From assembly GCA_018672315.1 (NCBI GenBank), contig CP076053.1:3335827-3399826 (forward strand): a stretch of DNA of 64,000 nucleotides, given 5' to 3'. Origin of the DNA: Nocardioidaceae bacterium. Its GTDB lineage: Bacteria > Actinomycetota > Actinomycetes > Propionibacteriales > Nocardioidaceae. Of the stretch, positions 8,519 to 20,900 are shown piece by piece; within the stretch, counting starts at the first letter, position 1; each line of letters opens with the position of its first letter. The position numbers were made by a program, and so were the translations under genes. Under the pieces are notes generated by a model that was given only the letters and a program-made list of their open reading frames with translations, was not told the DNA's origin and made no database searches.

Positions 8519-8569
8519 GAGAGGTCACTTCCCGCGAGAGGTCACTTCCCGCGAGAGGTCACTTCCCGC
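8519..8569. repeat. Three perfect 17-bp tandem repeats between uppP and the symporter gene
   Basis: GAGAGGTCACTTCCCGC is repeated head to tail at 8519-8535, 8536-8552 and 8553-8569. A fourth copy begins (GAGAGGTC) and runs into the adjacent hairpin, so repeat and hairpin share a core. The whole array is intergenic. Confidence 0.95.
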
Positions 8570-8617
8570 GAGAGGTCGATTGTCGCGGCTTTACGGTCGC
8601 GACAATCGACCTCTCGC
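8568..8617. terminator. 20-bp perfect hairpin, bidirectional terminator or repeat element
   Basis: Arms at 8568-8587 and 8598-8617 are perfect reverse complements and enclose a 10-nt loop. It lies between the 3' ends of convergent uppP and the SSS symporter gene, which ends 7 bp away, so it can stop transcription from both sides. The arm contains the GCGAGAGGTC core of the neighbouring 17-bp repeats. Confidence 0.8.
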
Positions 8618-8623
8618 CGGGGG

Positions 8624-10363
8624 TCAGGCGTACGCCCAGACGAGGCCGGCGGTGCACAGCAGCAGGATCACGCTGAGCACCCGGTAGTTCGCCCAGACCG
8701 GCACCGACTGCTCCTTCAGCCGCGTCGTCTCCTCGGTCCAGTAGCGGTTGTCCCAGGTGAGCTCACCGGTCTTCTCGGTGTCCGGCGTCTCTCCCAGCGC
8801 GCTGATGAGGAACAACAGCAGGACCGACAACGTCAGACTCATGCCCGCGACGTAGAGGAACTGCAGGGGGATGTCGAAGGTCGAGAACTCGATCAGCCCC
8901 GACGGGTAGGGCACCGGCAGCGTCTCGAAGACGCCCATCACCTCGATGAGCACGAACGTGAGAGCCCCGAGCGGCTGCATGATCACCAGCGTGCTGAACG
9001 CCGCGGTCGCGTTGATGCGCTTGACCGCGATGCCGAGCAGGAACACGGCCACCACGGGCGGCACCAGGTAGGACAGCACCGACTGCAGGTAGCCGTACAA
9101 CGTGTCGAACTGCGCGATCGTCGGCGCCCACACCACCGCGACCACCAGGGCGCCCACCGTGGAGAGCTGTCCCACGCGGACGAGCTGCTGCTGGCTGATG
9201 TCGGGCTTCACCGGCTTGACGAAGTCCATCGTGACGATGGTGGAGGCGGAGTTGAGGATCGAGTCCACCGTCGAGGTGATCGCCGCGATGACCGCGGCGA
9301 GGATCAGCCCTCGCAACCCCACCGGCAGCAGGTCGAAGACGAGCGTCGGGAAGACCGTGTCGGGGTTCTGCAGGTTCGGGTAGAGCACCAGCGCCATCAC
9401 GCCGGGGAAGATGAACAGGAACAGGAACGCGAGCTTGATGAAGCCGGCCAGCAAGGAGCCCCACCGGCCGTGGTCCAGGCTCTTCGCCCCGAGGCTGCGC
9501 TGCACGACGAGCTGGTTGGTCGTCCAGTAGTAGAGCCCGATCACGATGACGCCGGTGATCAGCCCGGGCCACGGGAGGTCGGGGTCGCCGGGCGGCAGGA
9601 TCAGGCTCATCCGTCGGTCGCCGGCGGCCTCGCGCACGTTCTCGAACGACCCGACGGCCTCGAGGGTGAAGAAGAAGACCAGCGCGCCGCCGACAATCGT
9701 GATGGTCGCCTGGATCGAGTCGGAGATCATGACCGCGCCGAGACCGCCGATGACCGTGTAGACGGCGGCCAGCAGGGCCAGCGCGGCGATCGACACCCAG
9801 ATCGGCACCTGCGGGTAGATCGCCTTGATGAGGATCGCGCCGGCATAGAGCGCCGCCGCCATGTCGATGAACATGTTGGCGAAGAGGTTGAAGCCGGCGA
9901 ATGCCTTGCGGGAGCGGTGGTCGAAGCGGTTCTCGAGGAACTCCGGCAGCGTGAAGACCTTGCTGCGCAGGTAGAAGGGCAGGATGAAGAAGATGAAGAT
10001 GACGAGGATGACCGCGCTCATCCACTCGTAGGCGAAGATCGAGATGCCCTGGTCGTACGCCCCGCCGGCCAGGCCGACGAACGTCGCACCGCTCATGTTG
10101 GTCGCCACCAGCGACAGGCCGACGAACGGCCACAGGAAGTTGCGGCCGCCGAGGAAGTACTGCTCGGACTCGTCGCCGCCCTCCTCCTTGTTCTTCTTCG
10201 AGGCCCGCTGGGAGAACACGAGCGGGATGATGCGGCTGAGGATGAGGTAGCCGATGATCACCGACAGGTCGATCCAGCCGACGGCGAAGTTGGGGGCACC
10301 ACCGCCCCCGCCGCCCTCGGCGGCGAGCAGGACCTCGTCCGTGGTGGCGTTCAGCAGCCTCAT
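8624..10363 (-). CDS. SSS family sodium:solute symporter
   Basis: A 579-residue inner-membrane transporter of the solute:sodium symporter family, closest in look to SGLT-type sugar carriers. It has about 14 hydrophobic segments. Family features include the N-terminal Y-F-L-G-G-R-N-F-L-W-P block after the first helix, L-V-A-T-N-M-S-G-A-T-F, and the sodium-site region A-A-I-T-S-T-V-D-S-I-L-N-S-A-S-T. The ATG at 10363 follows GGAGGG and overlaps the uspA stop (TGATG), so the two genes are co-translated; the 10396 start would add 11 non-homologous residues. A poly-glycine run follows the N-terminus. The transported solute (sugar, myo-inositol or other) is not evident. Confidence 0.88.
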   Translation of the reverse strand: MRLLNATTDEVLLAAEGGGGGGAPNFAVGWIDLSVIIGYLILSRIIPLVFSQRASKKNKEEGGDESEQYFLGGRNFLWPFVGLSLVATNMSGATFVGLAGGAYDQGISIFAYEWMSAVILVIFIFFILPFYLRSKVFTLPEFLENRFDHRSRKAFAGFNLFANMFIDMAAALYAGAILIKAIYPQVPIWVSIAALALLAAVYTVIGGLGAVMISDSIQATITIVGGALVFFFTLEAVGSFENVREAAGDRRMSLILPPGDPDLPWPGLITGVIVIGLYYWTTNQLVVQRSLGAKSLDHGRWGSLLAGFIKLAFLFLFIFPGVMALVLYPNLQNPDTVFPTLVFDLLPVGLRGLILAAVIAAITSTVDSILNSASTIVTMDFVKPVKPDISQQQLVRVGQLSTVGALVVAVVWAPTIAQFDTLYGYLQSVLSYLVPPVVAVFLLGIAVKRINATAAFSTLVIMQPLGALTFVLIEVMGVFETLPVPYPSGLIEFSTFDIPLQFLYVAGMSLTLSVLLLFLISALGETPDTEKTGELTWDNRYWTEETTRLKEQSVPVWANYRVLSVILLLCTAGLVWAYA

Positions 10364-10818
10364 CAGCGGTCCCTCCTGACGACGAGCACCGGGCACGGCG
10401 CATGGCGTACGACGGACTCGGCGTCGGAGCCGAGCAGCACCCGGGTGAAGGTGTTCAGTCCTCGCGACCCGAGGACGATCAGGTCGGCCTCGATCTCGTC
10501 GCGCAGCCGCAGGATCTGGTCGACGGCGCGCCCCACCCGTACGTGCTCGTGCAGGTCCAACCCGGGGTCGACCGTGCGCAGGTGGGCGACCTCGGCGTCG
10601 AGCATGACGCGGGCCTCCTGCTCGACGCGGTCACGTTGCTCGCGGTTCAGCGTCTTGGAGTTCGTCCACGCCGAGAGCAGGCCGACGTGCAGCACGTGGA
10701 GCTCGCTGCGCGTGTCGTGCACCAGGGCGAGCGCGTGGTCGCGGGCGAGGTCGGAACTGGCGGAACCGTCGACCGCGAGCAGCACGCGGGTCGGGAACCT
10801 CGGGGTCGGTCGTGGCAT
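10363..10818 (-). CDS. Universal stress protein (UspA family)
   Basis: A 151-residue cytoplasmic single-domain Usp with a Rossmann-like nucleotide fold. The ATP-binding signature G-x2-G-x9-G-S is present near the C-terminus (L-G-S-R-G-L-N to L-L-G-S-D), so it is likely an ATP-binding type. The first strand V-L-L-A-V-D-G-S-A is also conserved. The ATG at 10818 has AGGAGG 7 nt upstream, better than the candidate at 10878. The stop overlaps the symporter start by one base, an arrangement suggesting that the Usp domain regulates or reports on the transporter, as Usp proteins linked to transporters do elsewhere. That role is inference. Confidence 0.88.
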   Translation of the reverse strand: MPRPTPRFPTRVLLAVDGSASSDLARDHALALVHDTRSELHVLHVGLLSAWTNSKTLNREQRDRVEQEARVMLDAEVAHLRTVDPGLDLHEHVRVGRAVDQILRLRDEIEADLIVLGSRGLNTFTRVLLGSDAESVVRHAPCPVLVVRRDR

Positions 10819-10903
10819 CGGGTCCTCCTGGCTCGGGACGATTCCGACGCCCGTGCCCGCATGACGTACCTCACACACGCCTCACGTCGGGGTCGCCGCA
10901 GAC

Positions 10904-10922
10904 CGGTATCTCATCGATACCG
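10904..10922 (-). terminator. Small hairpin downstream of corA
   Basis: CGGTATC and GATACCG form a 7-bp stem with a 5-nt loop, 14 bp beyond the corA stop on the minus strand. The stem is short, so termination is only plausible. Confidence 0.4.
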
Positions 10923-10935
10923 ACACGCGTACGTG

Positions 10936-11913
10936 TCAGAACCAGCCGGAGCGCTTGAAGAAGAAGAGGAGCACCAGCGAGGTCACCGCCATCAGACCCA
11001 GCGCGTACGGGTAGCCGTAGGTCCAGTCGAGCTCGGGCATGTTCGTGAAGTTCATGCCGTACACCGCCCCGATCAGCGTCGGTCCGGCCACCAGCGCCAC
11101 GGCCGCCGACAGTCGGCGCATGTCGTCGTTCTGCTGCACGCCGATCATCGCCAGGTGGGCGTTGAACGCCGTGGAGAGCAGGTCGTCGAGCGAGTCGATG
11201 ATCTCCGCGACCCGGTCGACGTGGTCCGCGACGTCCCGAAAGCCCTGCGAGGACGCAGGGTCGATGCCCTGGACCCGCCCGCCCGCGAGGCGGCCGATCG
11301 GCTCGCGCAGCGGCATCACCGCACGTCGGCACTCCAGGATCTCGCGCTTGAGCGTGTAGATGCGCCGGGAGTCGTTCGTACGCTCCTCGGAGAACACGGC
11401 CGCCTCGACCTCGTCGACGTCGACGGTGAGCTCGGTGGCCACGGCCTCGTAGCCGTCCACGACCGAGTCGGCCACCACGTAGACCACGGCCGAGGGCCCC
11501 CGGGCGTCGGTGCGCAGCCGCTGGTCGATGCGCCGCCGGGCGTCGTGCAGCGGGTTGCCCTCGCCGTGGCGCACGGTCACCACGAAGTCCGCGCCGATGA
11601 ACAGGGCGATCTCACCGGTCTCCACGGCGTCGCGCTCGTCGAAGTACCACAGCGTCTTCAGCACCATGAACTGCAGACCCTCGTACGCCTCGAGCTTGGG
11701 CCGCTGGTGAGCCTTCAGGGCGTCCTCGACCGCGAAGGACGGCAGGTCGTAGACCCGCTCCACCTCGGCCAGCTCCTCGGTGGTCGGCTCCCACAGGCCG
11801 ACCCAGGTGAAGTCGCCCTCGCGCGCACGGTCACGGACCCCCGCGAGATCGTCGGCATCGCAGCCGACGTCGACCCGGGCGCCGTCGCGGTAGAGCGCGT
11901 TGTCCTGGAGCAC
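10936..11913 (-). CDS. corA: CorA family Mg2+/Co2+ transporter
   Basis: A 325-residue divalent-cation channel. The long N-terminal cytosolic alpha/beta and coiled-coil region is followed by two C-terminal membrane helices. The signature Y-G-M-N-F precedes N-M-P-E-L in the periplasmic loop and the protein ends in a basic F-F-K-R-S-G-W-F tail. The GTG at 11913 is chosen because TAGAGT (11926-11921) is 7 nt upstream. A GTG at 11922 would overlap that -10 and cannot be first on a leaderless mRNA. CorA proteins form pentamers gated by cytosolic Mg2+. The gene stands alone, divergent from the histidine phosphatase operon. Confidence 0.92.
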   Translation of the reverse strand: MLQDNALYRDGARVDVGCDADDLAGVRDRAREGDFTWVGLWEPTTEELAEVERVYDLPSFAVEDALKAHQRPKLEAYEGLQFMVLKTLWYFDERDAVETGEIALFIGADFVVTVRHGEGNPLHDARRRIDQRLRTDARGPSAVVYVVADSVVDGYEAVATELTVDVDEVEAAVFSEERTNDSRRIYTLKREILECRRAVMPLREPIGRLAGGRVQGIDPASSQGFRDVADHVDRVAEIIDSLDDLLSTAFNAHLAMIGVQQNDDMRRLSAAVALVAGPTLIGAVYGMNFTNMPELDWTYGYPYALGLMAVTSLVLLFFFKRSGWF

Positions 11914-11920
11914 GGGCGTC

Positions 11921-11926
11921 ACTCTA
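11921..11926 (-). promoter_or_regulatory. -10 element TAGAGT, leaderless corA
   Basis: Minus-strand TAGAGT is 7 nt before the GTG at 11913. It rules out the alternative start at 11922, which it overlaps. Confidence 0.6.
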
Positions 11927-11979
11927 GGTGTCCGCGGGGGCGGGGGAGCGGCGCGCGACGCACGGACAGGCCGTCTGGC

Positions 11980-11985
11980 TAGTCT
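11980..11985 (+). promoter_or_regulatory. -10 element TAGTCT, leaderless phosphatase-DUF3090 operon
   Basis: TAGTCT is exactly 6 nt before the GTG at 11992. Confidence 0.65.
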
Positions 11986-11991
11986 CGACGC

Positions 11992-12762
11992 GTGCCCACT
12001 CTCGTCCTGGCCCGTCACGGCCGCAGCACCGCCAACACCGGCGGCGTGCTCGCGGGCCGCACCCCGGGGGTCCACCTCGACGACACGGGCGTCGAGCAGG
12101 CGCGTGCGGCGGGTTCCCGCCTGGCCGGGGTGCCGTTGGCTGCCGCGGTCAGCTCCCCGCTCGAGCGCTGCCGAGAGACCGCGGCGGAGATCCTCGGCCG
12201 CCAGGCGTACGCGGGCGAGCACGACGCGCCCCCGACGCCCGTCCTCACGGGGGAGCCGGGACTCGTGGAGTGCGACTACGGCGACTGGTCGGGCCGCAAG
12301 ATCACCGAGCTCACCGGCGAGGACACCTGGAAGGTCGTTCAGGCGCATCCCTCGGCCGCGGTCTTCCCCGGTGGCGAGGCCATGGCGGACATGGCGCACC
12401 GTGCCGTCGAGGCGGTCCGCCGCCACGACTCCCGCGTCAAGGAGGAGCACGGCGACCACGCGGTGTGGCTCGCGGTCAGCCACGGCGACGTCATCAAGGC
12501 GATCCTCGCCGACGCGCTCGGGCTGCACCTCGACAGCTTCCAGCGGATCATGGTCGACACCGCCTCGCTGTCGGTGATCCGCTACACGGCCACCCGCGCC
12601 TTCGTCGTGTCCAGCAACACCGTCGCGGGCGACCTGACCTCCCTGTACGCCCCACCCACCGAGGGTGAGACGGCGGCCGCGAGCAGCGACGCGGTCGTCG
12701 GCGGCGAGACCGGCGTACGCACCGATGAGACCCCCGCGAGCCCCACGAGCGAGGAGAGCTGA
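11992..12762 (+). CDS. Histidine phosphatase family protein (MSMEG_4193 type)
   Basis: A 256-residue phosphoglycerate-mutase-like phosphatase. The catalytic L-A-R-H9-G motif, the S-S-P-L-E-R-C-R-E-T block, C-D-Y-G-D-W and the second histidine in V-S-H-G-D are all present. The last 45 residues are a low-complexity acidic/Ser/Thr tail without predicted fold. This class is conserved in actinobacteria just upstream of DUF3090 and mshC, as here, but its substrate is unknown. The start is the GTG at 11992, leaderless by the -10 6 nt before it. The stop is directly followed by the DUF3090 ATG, so the genes are translationally coupled. Confidence 0.88.
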   Translation: MPTLVLARHGRSTANTGGVLAGRTPGVHLDDTGVEQARAAGSRLAGVPLAAAVSSPLERCRETAAEILGRQAYAGEHDAPPTPVLTGEPGLVECDYGDWSGRKITELTGEDTWKVVQAHPSAAVFPGGEAMADMAHRAVEAVRRHDSRVKEEHGDHAVWLAVSHGDVIKAILADALGLHLDSFQRIMVDTASLSVIRYTATRAFVVSSNTVAGDLTSLYAPPTEGETAAASSDAVVGGETGVRTDETPASPTSEES

Positions 12763-13368
12763 ATGGCGCCCGTGACCCACACCTACGACCCTCCGGAGCG
12801 GTTCGTGGCCGGCACCGTCGGCGAACCGGGCGCGCGCACGTTCTTCCTGCAGGCCCGCGCGGGTACCCGCATCACCTCGGTGGCCCTGGAGAAGCAGCAG
12901 GTCGAGATCCTCGGCCAGCGCGTCGACGAGCTCCTCGACGAGGTCATCAGCTCGTCGGGGGACGACACCGAGGCCGTCGTGCCGGCCGTGACCCCGCACG
13001 AGCTGCTCGACGACGCACCGCTGGAGCAGCCCATCGACGAGGAGTTCCGCGTCGGCACGATGACGCTGTCGTGGGAGCCGGCCGACGCCCGCGTCGTGCT
13101 CGAGATCTTCTCGGTGGCCGAGACGCAGGTGACGGTGCTCGAGGAGTCCGAGGACGGCACCGAGGCCGAGGTCGAGGTCGAGGAGGGGGAGCCGGGCGAG
13201 CTGTTGCTGGTGCGGTTGAGCGCCGGGCAGGCCCGTGCCTTCGCCTCCCGCGCGGAGAAGGTCGTCTCCGCGGGCCGTGCGCAGTGCCCGTTCTGCAGCG
13301 AGCCGATGGACCCGAACGGTCACCTGTGCGTCCGCGCGAACGGGTTCCGACGCTCCGGCGGTCGCTGA
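12763..13368 (+). CDS. DUF3090 family protein
   Basis: A 201-residue conserved actinobacterial protein of unknown function. It opens with the family hallmark P-P-E-R-F-V-A-G-T-V-G-E-P-G-x-R-T-F-F-L-Q. The C-terminal end holds C-P-F-C and, after P-N-G-H-L, a third Cys, together likely a small zinc site. The middle is strongly acidic (E-E-S-E-D-G-T-E-A-E-V-E-V-E-E). The ATG follows the phosphatase stop with no gap, and the stop touches the next GTG. The conserved neighbourhood with mshC and a histidine phosphatase suggests a shared pathway, but no reaction can be assigned. Confidence 0.88.
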   Translation: MAPVTHTYDPPERFVAGTVGEPGARTFFLQARAGTRITSVALEKQQVEILGQRVDELLDEVISSSGDDTEAVVPAVTPHELLDDAPLEQPIDEEFRVGTMTLSWEPADARVVLEIFSVAETQVTVLEESEDGTEAEVEVEEGEPGELLLVRLSAGQARAFASRAEKVVSAGRAQCPFCSEPMDPNGHLCVRANGFRRSGGR

Positions 13369-14184
13369 GTGACAGCCGACACCGCTGGCGCCGCTGCGCG
13401 GATCGAGAGACTCCTGCGGGGAGAGCTCGCGGTGCTGGGTCGCATCCGGCCCGCGTCCAACGTGGCGTTCCTCGGTGAGGTCGAGACCGGGGCGGGCGAG
13501 CCCGTCCGCTGCATCTACAAGCCCGTCTCGGGCGAGGCCCCGCTGTGGGACTTCCCGCACGGGCAGCTCGCGGGACGCGAGCTCGCCTCGTTCCTCGTCT
13601 CGGACGCGCTGGGCTGGCACGTGGTCCCTCCCACGGTCCTGCGCGACGGTCCCGCGGGCACCGGCATGGTGCAGGAGTGGCAGGACGTGGTGCTCGAGGG
13701 ACACCCGGTCGACGTCGTACCGGCCGGTGCCGTGCCGCCGGGGTGGCACGCGGTCTTCGACGGCTTCGACGGCGCCGAGAACGAGGTGACCCTGGTCCAC
13801 GACGACTCCGACGCCCTGCGCCGCATCGCGCTCTTCGACGTCATCGCGAACAACGCCGACCGCAAGGGGAGCCACGTGCTGCGTACGGCCGAGGGGCGCA
13901 CCCTCGGCATCGACCACGGTCTGACCTTCCACCACCAGCCGAAGCTGCGCACCGTGCTGTGGGGGTGGGCGGACGAGCCGCTGACCGAGGCCGAGGTCGA
14001 CGACGTCGCGGGCCTGCTCGAGCAGCTGCTCGACCCCGCGGCGCCCCTGACCGAAGCGCTGTCGGCCCTGCTGGTCGACCTCGAGCTGCAGGCCCTGCGC
14101 GGTCGGTGCCAGCGGCTGCTGCGCACGCGCGTGCTCCCCGAGCCCGGAGATGCCTGGCCGGTCATCCCCTGGCCGCCGATCTGA
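13369..14184 (+). CDS. SCO1664 family protein (PI3/4-kinase-like fold)
   Basis: A 271-residue protein of the SCO1664 family, whose core resembles phosphatidylinositol 3/4-kinase folds. Visible kinase-like elements are a lysine strand (R-C-I-Y-K-P), F-D-V-I-A-N-N-A-D-R-K-x-x-H as a catalytic-loop equivalent, and G-I-D-H-G-L-T-F as a metal-binding DFG equivalent. It may be a kinase, but neither activity nor substrate is shown. The GTG at 13369 directly follows the DUF3090 stop. It ends a three-gene operon, and mshC behind it has its own leaderless promoter. Confidence 0.85.
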   Translation: MTADTAGAAARIERLLRGELAVLGRIRPASNVAFLGEVETGAGEPVRCIYKPVSGEAPLWDFPHGQLAGRELASFLVSDALGWHVVPPTVLRDGPAGTGMVQEWQDVVLEGHPVDVVPAGAVPPGWHAVFDGFDGAENEVTLVHDDSDALRRIALFDVIANNADRKGSHVLRTAEGRTLGIDHGLTFHHQPKLRTVLWGWADEPLTEAEVDDVAGLLEQLLDPAAPLTEALSALLVDLELQALRGRCQRLLRTRVLPEPGDAWPVIPWPPI

Positions 14185-14222
14185 GCGACCGGTCTGAGCG
14201 CCGGGCGGCCGAGCTGCCTCGA

Positions 14223-14228
14223 TAGGCT
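14223..14228 (+). promoter_or_regulatory. -10 element TAGGCT, leaderless mshC
   Basis: TAGGCT is exactly 6 nt before the ATG at 14235. Confidence 0.65.
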
Positions 14229-14234
14229 CGCCGC

Positions 14235-15482
14235 ATGCGTGCCTGGACGTCCCCGACCTTCCCCGACCAGACGCCGTGGGACGCCGCCGACGCGGGACCC
14301 GTACGCCTCTTCGACACCGCCCGCGGTGAGGTCATCGCCACGGACCCGGGGGAGCGGGCACGGCTCTACGTCTGCGGCATCACGCCGTACGACTCGACCC
14401 ACCTGGGGCACGCCGCGACCTACGTCGCCTTCGACCTGCTGGTGCGCGCGTGGCGTGCGGCCGGCCACGAGGTCCTCTACGCCCAGAACGTCACCGACGT
14501 CGACGACCCGTTGTTCGAGCGGGCGACCCGGGACGGTGTCGACTGGCGCGAGCTGGGGGAGTCCCAGACCGATCTCTTCCGCGGCGACATGGAGGCCCTG
14601 CGGGTCATCGCGCCCGACCACTACACCTCGGTCACCGAGGCCGTGCCGCAGATCGTCGCGCTGATCGAGGGCCTGGAGCAGGCAGGGGCGACGTACACGG
14701 TCGACGGCGACGTGTACGCCTCCGTCACCGCCGACACGGCCTTCGGTGCGGTCTCGGGGTGGGCCCGGGAGCGCATGCTCGAGGTCTTCCCCGAGCGGGG
14801 CGGCGACCCCGACCGGGCGGGCAAGCGCGATCCCCTCGACGCGCTCGTGTGGCGCGCCCACCGCGAGGGCGAGCCTTCCTGGGACTCGCCCTGGGGGCCC
14901 GGCCGCCCCGGCTGGCACATCGAGTGCTCCGCGATCGCGTACGACCACCTCGGCGGCACGTTCGACGTGCAGGCCGGCGGGTCCGACCTCGTCTTCCCGC
15001 ACCACGAGATGAGCGCCGGCCACGTGCAGGTGGCCCACGGGGAGCCGTTCGCCAAGGCGTACGCGCACGCCGGCATGGTCGCCCTCGACGGCGAGAAGAT
15101 GAGCAAGTCGCTGGGCAACCTCGTCTTCGTCTCGAAGCTGGTCAGAGCGGGGCGGGACCCGATGGCCGTACGCCTCGTGCTCCTCGCGCAGCACTACCGC
15201 AGCGACTGGGAGTGGACCGAGCAGCTGCTGCTCGCGGCCGAGGAGCGGCTCGCGCGCTGGCGACGGGCGGTGCAGCTGGACTCCGCCCCGGACGCGCGCG
15301 CGACCGTGCGCGAGGTGCTCGCCGCGATGGCCGAGGACCTCGACGCCCCCCGGGCGGTGGCCGCGGTCGACGCGTGGACCGCGCAGGCACTCGCCGGCGA
15401 CGCAGCGAGCGGCGAGACGACCTCGGCGGCCGGGGGAGACGTACGCACGCTTGTCGACGCCTGCCTCGGCGTCGCCCTCTGA
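14235..15482 (+). CDS. mshC: Cysteine:1D-myo-inositol-2-amino-2-deoxyglucoside ligase MshC
   Basis: A 415-residue ATP-dependent ligase that joins cysteine to GlcN-myo-inositol, the penultimate step of mycothiol synthesis. It is a paralogue of cysteinyl-tRNA synthetase. The zinc ligand Cys47 is in [10 protein letters not shown], the HIGH-like motif is T-H-L-G-H-A, further ligands occur in W-H-I-E-C-S and F-P-H-H-E-M-S, and the K-M-S-K-S loop is intact. It lacks the tRNA anticodon-binding domain of CysS. The N-terminus M-R-A-W-T-S-P and W-D-x-A are MshC-specific. Presence of mshC indicates a mycothiol-making actinobacterium. It is tail to tail with the PAC2 gene. Confidence 0.95.
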   Translation: MRAWTSPTFPDQTPWDAADAGPVRLFDTARGEVIATDPGERARLYVCGITPYDSTHLGHAATYVAFDLLVRAWRAAGHEVLYAQNVTDVDDPLFERATRDGVDWRELGESQTDLFRGDMEALRVIAPDHYTSVTEAVPQIVALIEGLEQAGATYTVDGDVYASVTADTAFGAVSGWARERMLEVFPERGGDPDRAGKRDPLDALVWRAHREGEPSWDSPWGPGRPGWHIECSAIAYDHLGGTFDVQAGGSDLVFPHHEMSAGHVQVAHGEPFAKAYAHAGMVALDGEKMSKSLGNLVFVSKLVRAGRDPMAVRLVLLAQHYRSDWEWTEQLLLAAEERLARWRRAVQLDSAPDARATVREVLAAMAEDLDAPRAVAAVDAWTAQALAGDAASGETTSAAGGDVRTLVDACLGVAL

Positions 15483-15510
15483 CCTCCCGGTCGGGGCCGT
15501 GGAGGAGCGG

Positions 15511-16362
15511 TCAGAAACCGTCGAGGTCGCGGCGGCGCAGGTAGCGCTCGAACTCGCGGGCGATCGCGTCGCCGGACGCCTCGGGGAGCTCTGCGGTGTC
15601 GCGGTTCTCCTCCAGGGCGCGCACGTAGTCGCCGATCTCCTCGTCCTCCTCGGCGAGCTCGTCGACGCCGCGCTCCCAGGCGCGTGAGTCCTCGGGCAGC
15701 TCGCCCAGCGGGACGCTGACCTCGAGCACGTCCTCGAGCGAGCCGATCAGCGCGAGCACCGCCTTCGGGCACGGCGGCGCCGAGACGTAGTGGGGGATCG
15801 CCGCCCAGAACGACAGCGCCGGGATGTCGAGGCGTACGCACGCGTCCTGCAGCACCCCCACGATGCCGGTGGGGCCCTCGTAGTTGGACTGCTCGAGCTT
15901 CAGGCGCTCGGCGAGGTCGGGGTCCGACGCCGTGCCGGAGACCGGGATCGGGCGCGAGTGCGGGGTGTCGCTGAGCAGGGCGCCCAGGGTCACGACGAGC
16001 TCGACACCGAGCCGCTCGGCGGTCTCGAGGATCTCGGCGCAGAAGCCTCGCCAGCGCATGTTGGGCTCGATGCCGCGCACCAGCACCACGTCGCGCCAGG
16101 ACCCCGGTGGGCGGACGACCGCCACCTGCGTCGAGGGCCACGTGAGGCGACGCTCGCCGTCGATCTCGGTGCCCACGACCGGGCGGTTGACCTGGAAGTC
16201 GTAGTAGTCCTCGGGATCGATCGCCGCGACGACCCGGGCGCCCCAGACGTCGATGAGGTGGTCGATGACACCGGTGGCGGACTCCGCGGCGTCGTTCCAG
16301 CCCTCGAACGCGGCGATGAGCACCGGATCGACCAGCGCACCCACGTCCTCGATCTCGATCAC
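15511..16362 (-). CDS. PAC2 family protein (proteasome assembly chaperone 2-like)
   Basis: A 283-residue PAC2-fold protein. Family features seen are A-F-E-G-W-N-D-A-A near the N-terminus, [13 protein letters not shown], and the [14 protein letters not shown] block. The C-terminus is charged, ending [11 protein letters not shown]. Bacterial PAC2 proteins share the fold of eukaryotic proteasome-assembly chaperones, but no such role has been demonstrated here, even though a proteasome locus lies 7 kb away. The GTG at 16362 has TAGGCT 6 nt upstream. It is divergent from metH with the two -10 boxes only 31 bp apart. Confidence 0.88.
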   Translation of the reverse strand: MIEIEDVGALVDPVLIAAFEGWNDAAESATGVIDHLIDVWGARVVAAIDPEDYYDFQVNRPVVGTEIDGERRLTWPSTQVAVVRPPGSWRDVVLVRGIEPNMRWRGFCAEILETAERLGVELVVTLGALLSDTPHSRPIPVSGTASDPDLAERLKLEQSNYEGPTGIVGVLQDACVRLDIPALSFWAAIPHYVSAPPCPKAVLALIGSLEDVLEVSVPLGELPEDSRAWERGVDELAEEDEEIGDYVRALEENRDTAELPEASGDAIAREFERYLRRRDLDGF

Positions 16363-16368
16363 GTCCGC

Positions 16369-16374
16369 AGCCTA
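16369..16374 (-). promoter_or_regulatory. -10 element TAGGCT, leaderless PAC2 gene
   Basis: Minus-strand TAGGCT is 6 nt before the GTG at 16362 and back to back with the metH -10. Confidence 0.65.
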
Positions 16375-16405
16375 GTCGCGCGATCCGCCGATGCCGAGCA
16401 CGCCG

Positions 16406-16411
16406 TACGCT
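16406..16411 (+). promoter_or_regulatory. -10 element TACGCT, metH
   Basis: TACGCT is 8 nt before the GTG at 16420. With no leader, there is no room for a cobalamin riboswitch in front of metH. Confidence 0.55.
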
Positions 16412-16419
16412 GGTGCGTC

Positions 16420-20237
<3,818 letters not shown>

Positions 20238-20241
<4 letters not shown>

Positions 20242-20900
20242 CCGACCCCGGTCCCTGGCCGGCAGCGGTGCTCTGGGACATGGACGGCACCCTCGTCGAC
20301 ACCGAGCCGTACTGGATGAACGCCGAGTACGCGCTGGTGCACGAGCACGGCGGCACCTGGACCCACGAGGACGCGATGAGCTGCGTCGGCAACGACCTGC
20401 TCGTCACGGGGCAGACGCTCCGCGACCGCGGCGGGGTCCCGCTGCAGCCGCGCGAGATCGTCGAGCGACTCCTCGACGCGGTCGTCGCCCAGGTCGAGAC
20501 CGAGGTGCCCTGGCGGCCGGGGGCCCGGGAGCTGCTGTCCGGACTCGCTGTGTCGGGCACTCCGTGCGCTCTGGTCACGATGTCGTGGGAGCGCCTGGCC
20601 CGACCGGTCGTCGGGGCGCTGCCCGAGGGCACCTTCGCCACCGTGGTGACCGGCGACCAGGTGCAGAGGGGCAAGCCGGACCCGGAGGCGTACGCCCTGG
20701 CCTGTGCCCGCCTCGGTGTGGCCCCCGAGGACGCGCTGGCGATCGAGGACTCACCCACGGGCGCCGCCTCGGCCGAGGCCGCGGGCTGCACCGTGCTCGT
20801 CGTGCCCTGCCACGTCGAGGTGCCCACGGGGGAGCGGCGGAGGTTCCGTGACTCCCTCGCGGGCCTGGACGTGGCGTCGTTGGCTGCCGTGCGCGCATGA
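20238..20900 (+). CDS. HAD superfamily hydrolase (beta-phosphoglucomutase/phosphatase-like)
   Basis: A 220-residue HAD-IA phosphatase. Motif I L-W-D14-M-D16-G-T-L-V-D-T-E supplies the nucleophile and the acid/base Asp. Motif II is the Thr in L-V-T-M-S, motif III the Lys in R-G-K-P-D-P-E, and motif IV E-D-S-P-T-G, so the active site is complete. A C1 helical cap lies between motifs I and II. The GTG at 20238 overlaps the metH stop and its own stop overlaps the protease start (ATGA), so the three genes form a coupled operon. The substrate is not predictable, and a link to methionine metabolism is only positional. Confidence 0.88.

Noticed and set aside
8519-8569. Tandem 17-bp repeats as a CRISPR array
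   Set aside because: Copies are directly adjacent with no spacers and there are no cas genes.
16363-16419. Cobalamin riboswitch before metH
   Set aside because: Only 57 bp separate PAC2 and metH and the metH -10 is 8 nt from the start codon, so there is no transcribed leader to hold a riboswitch.
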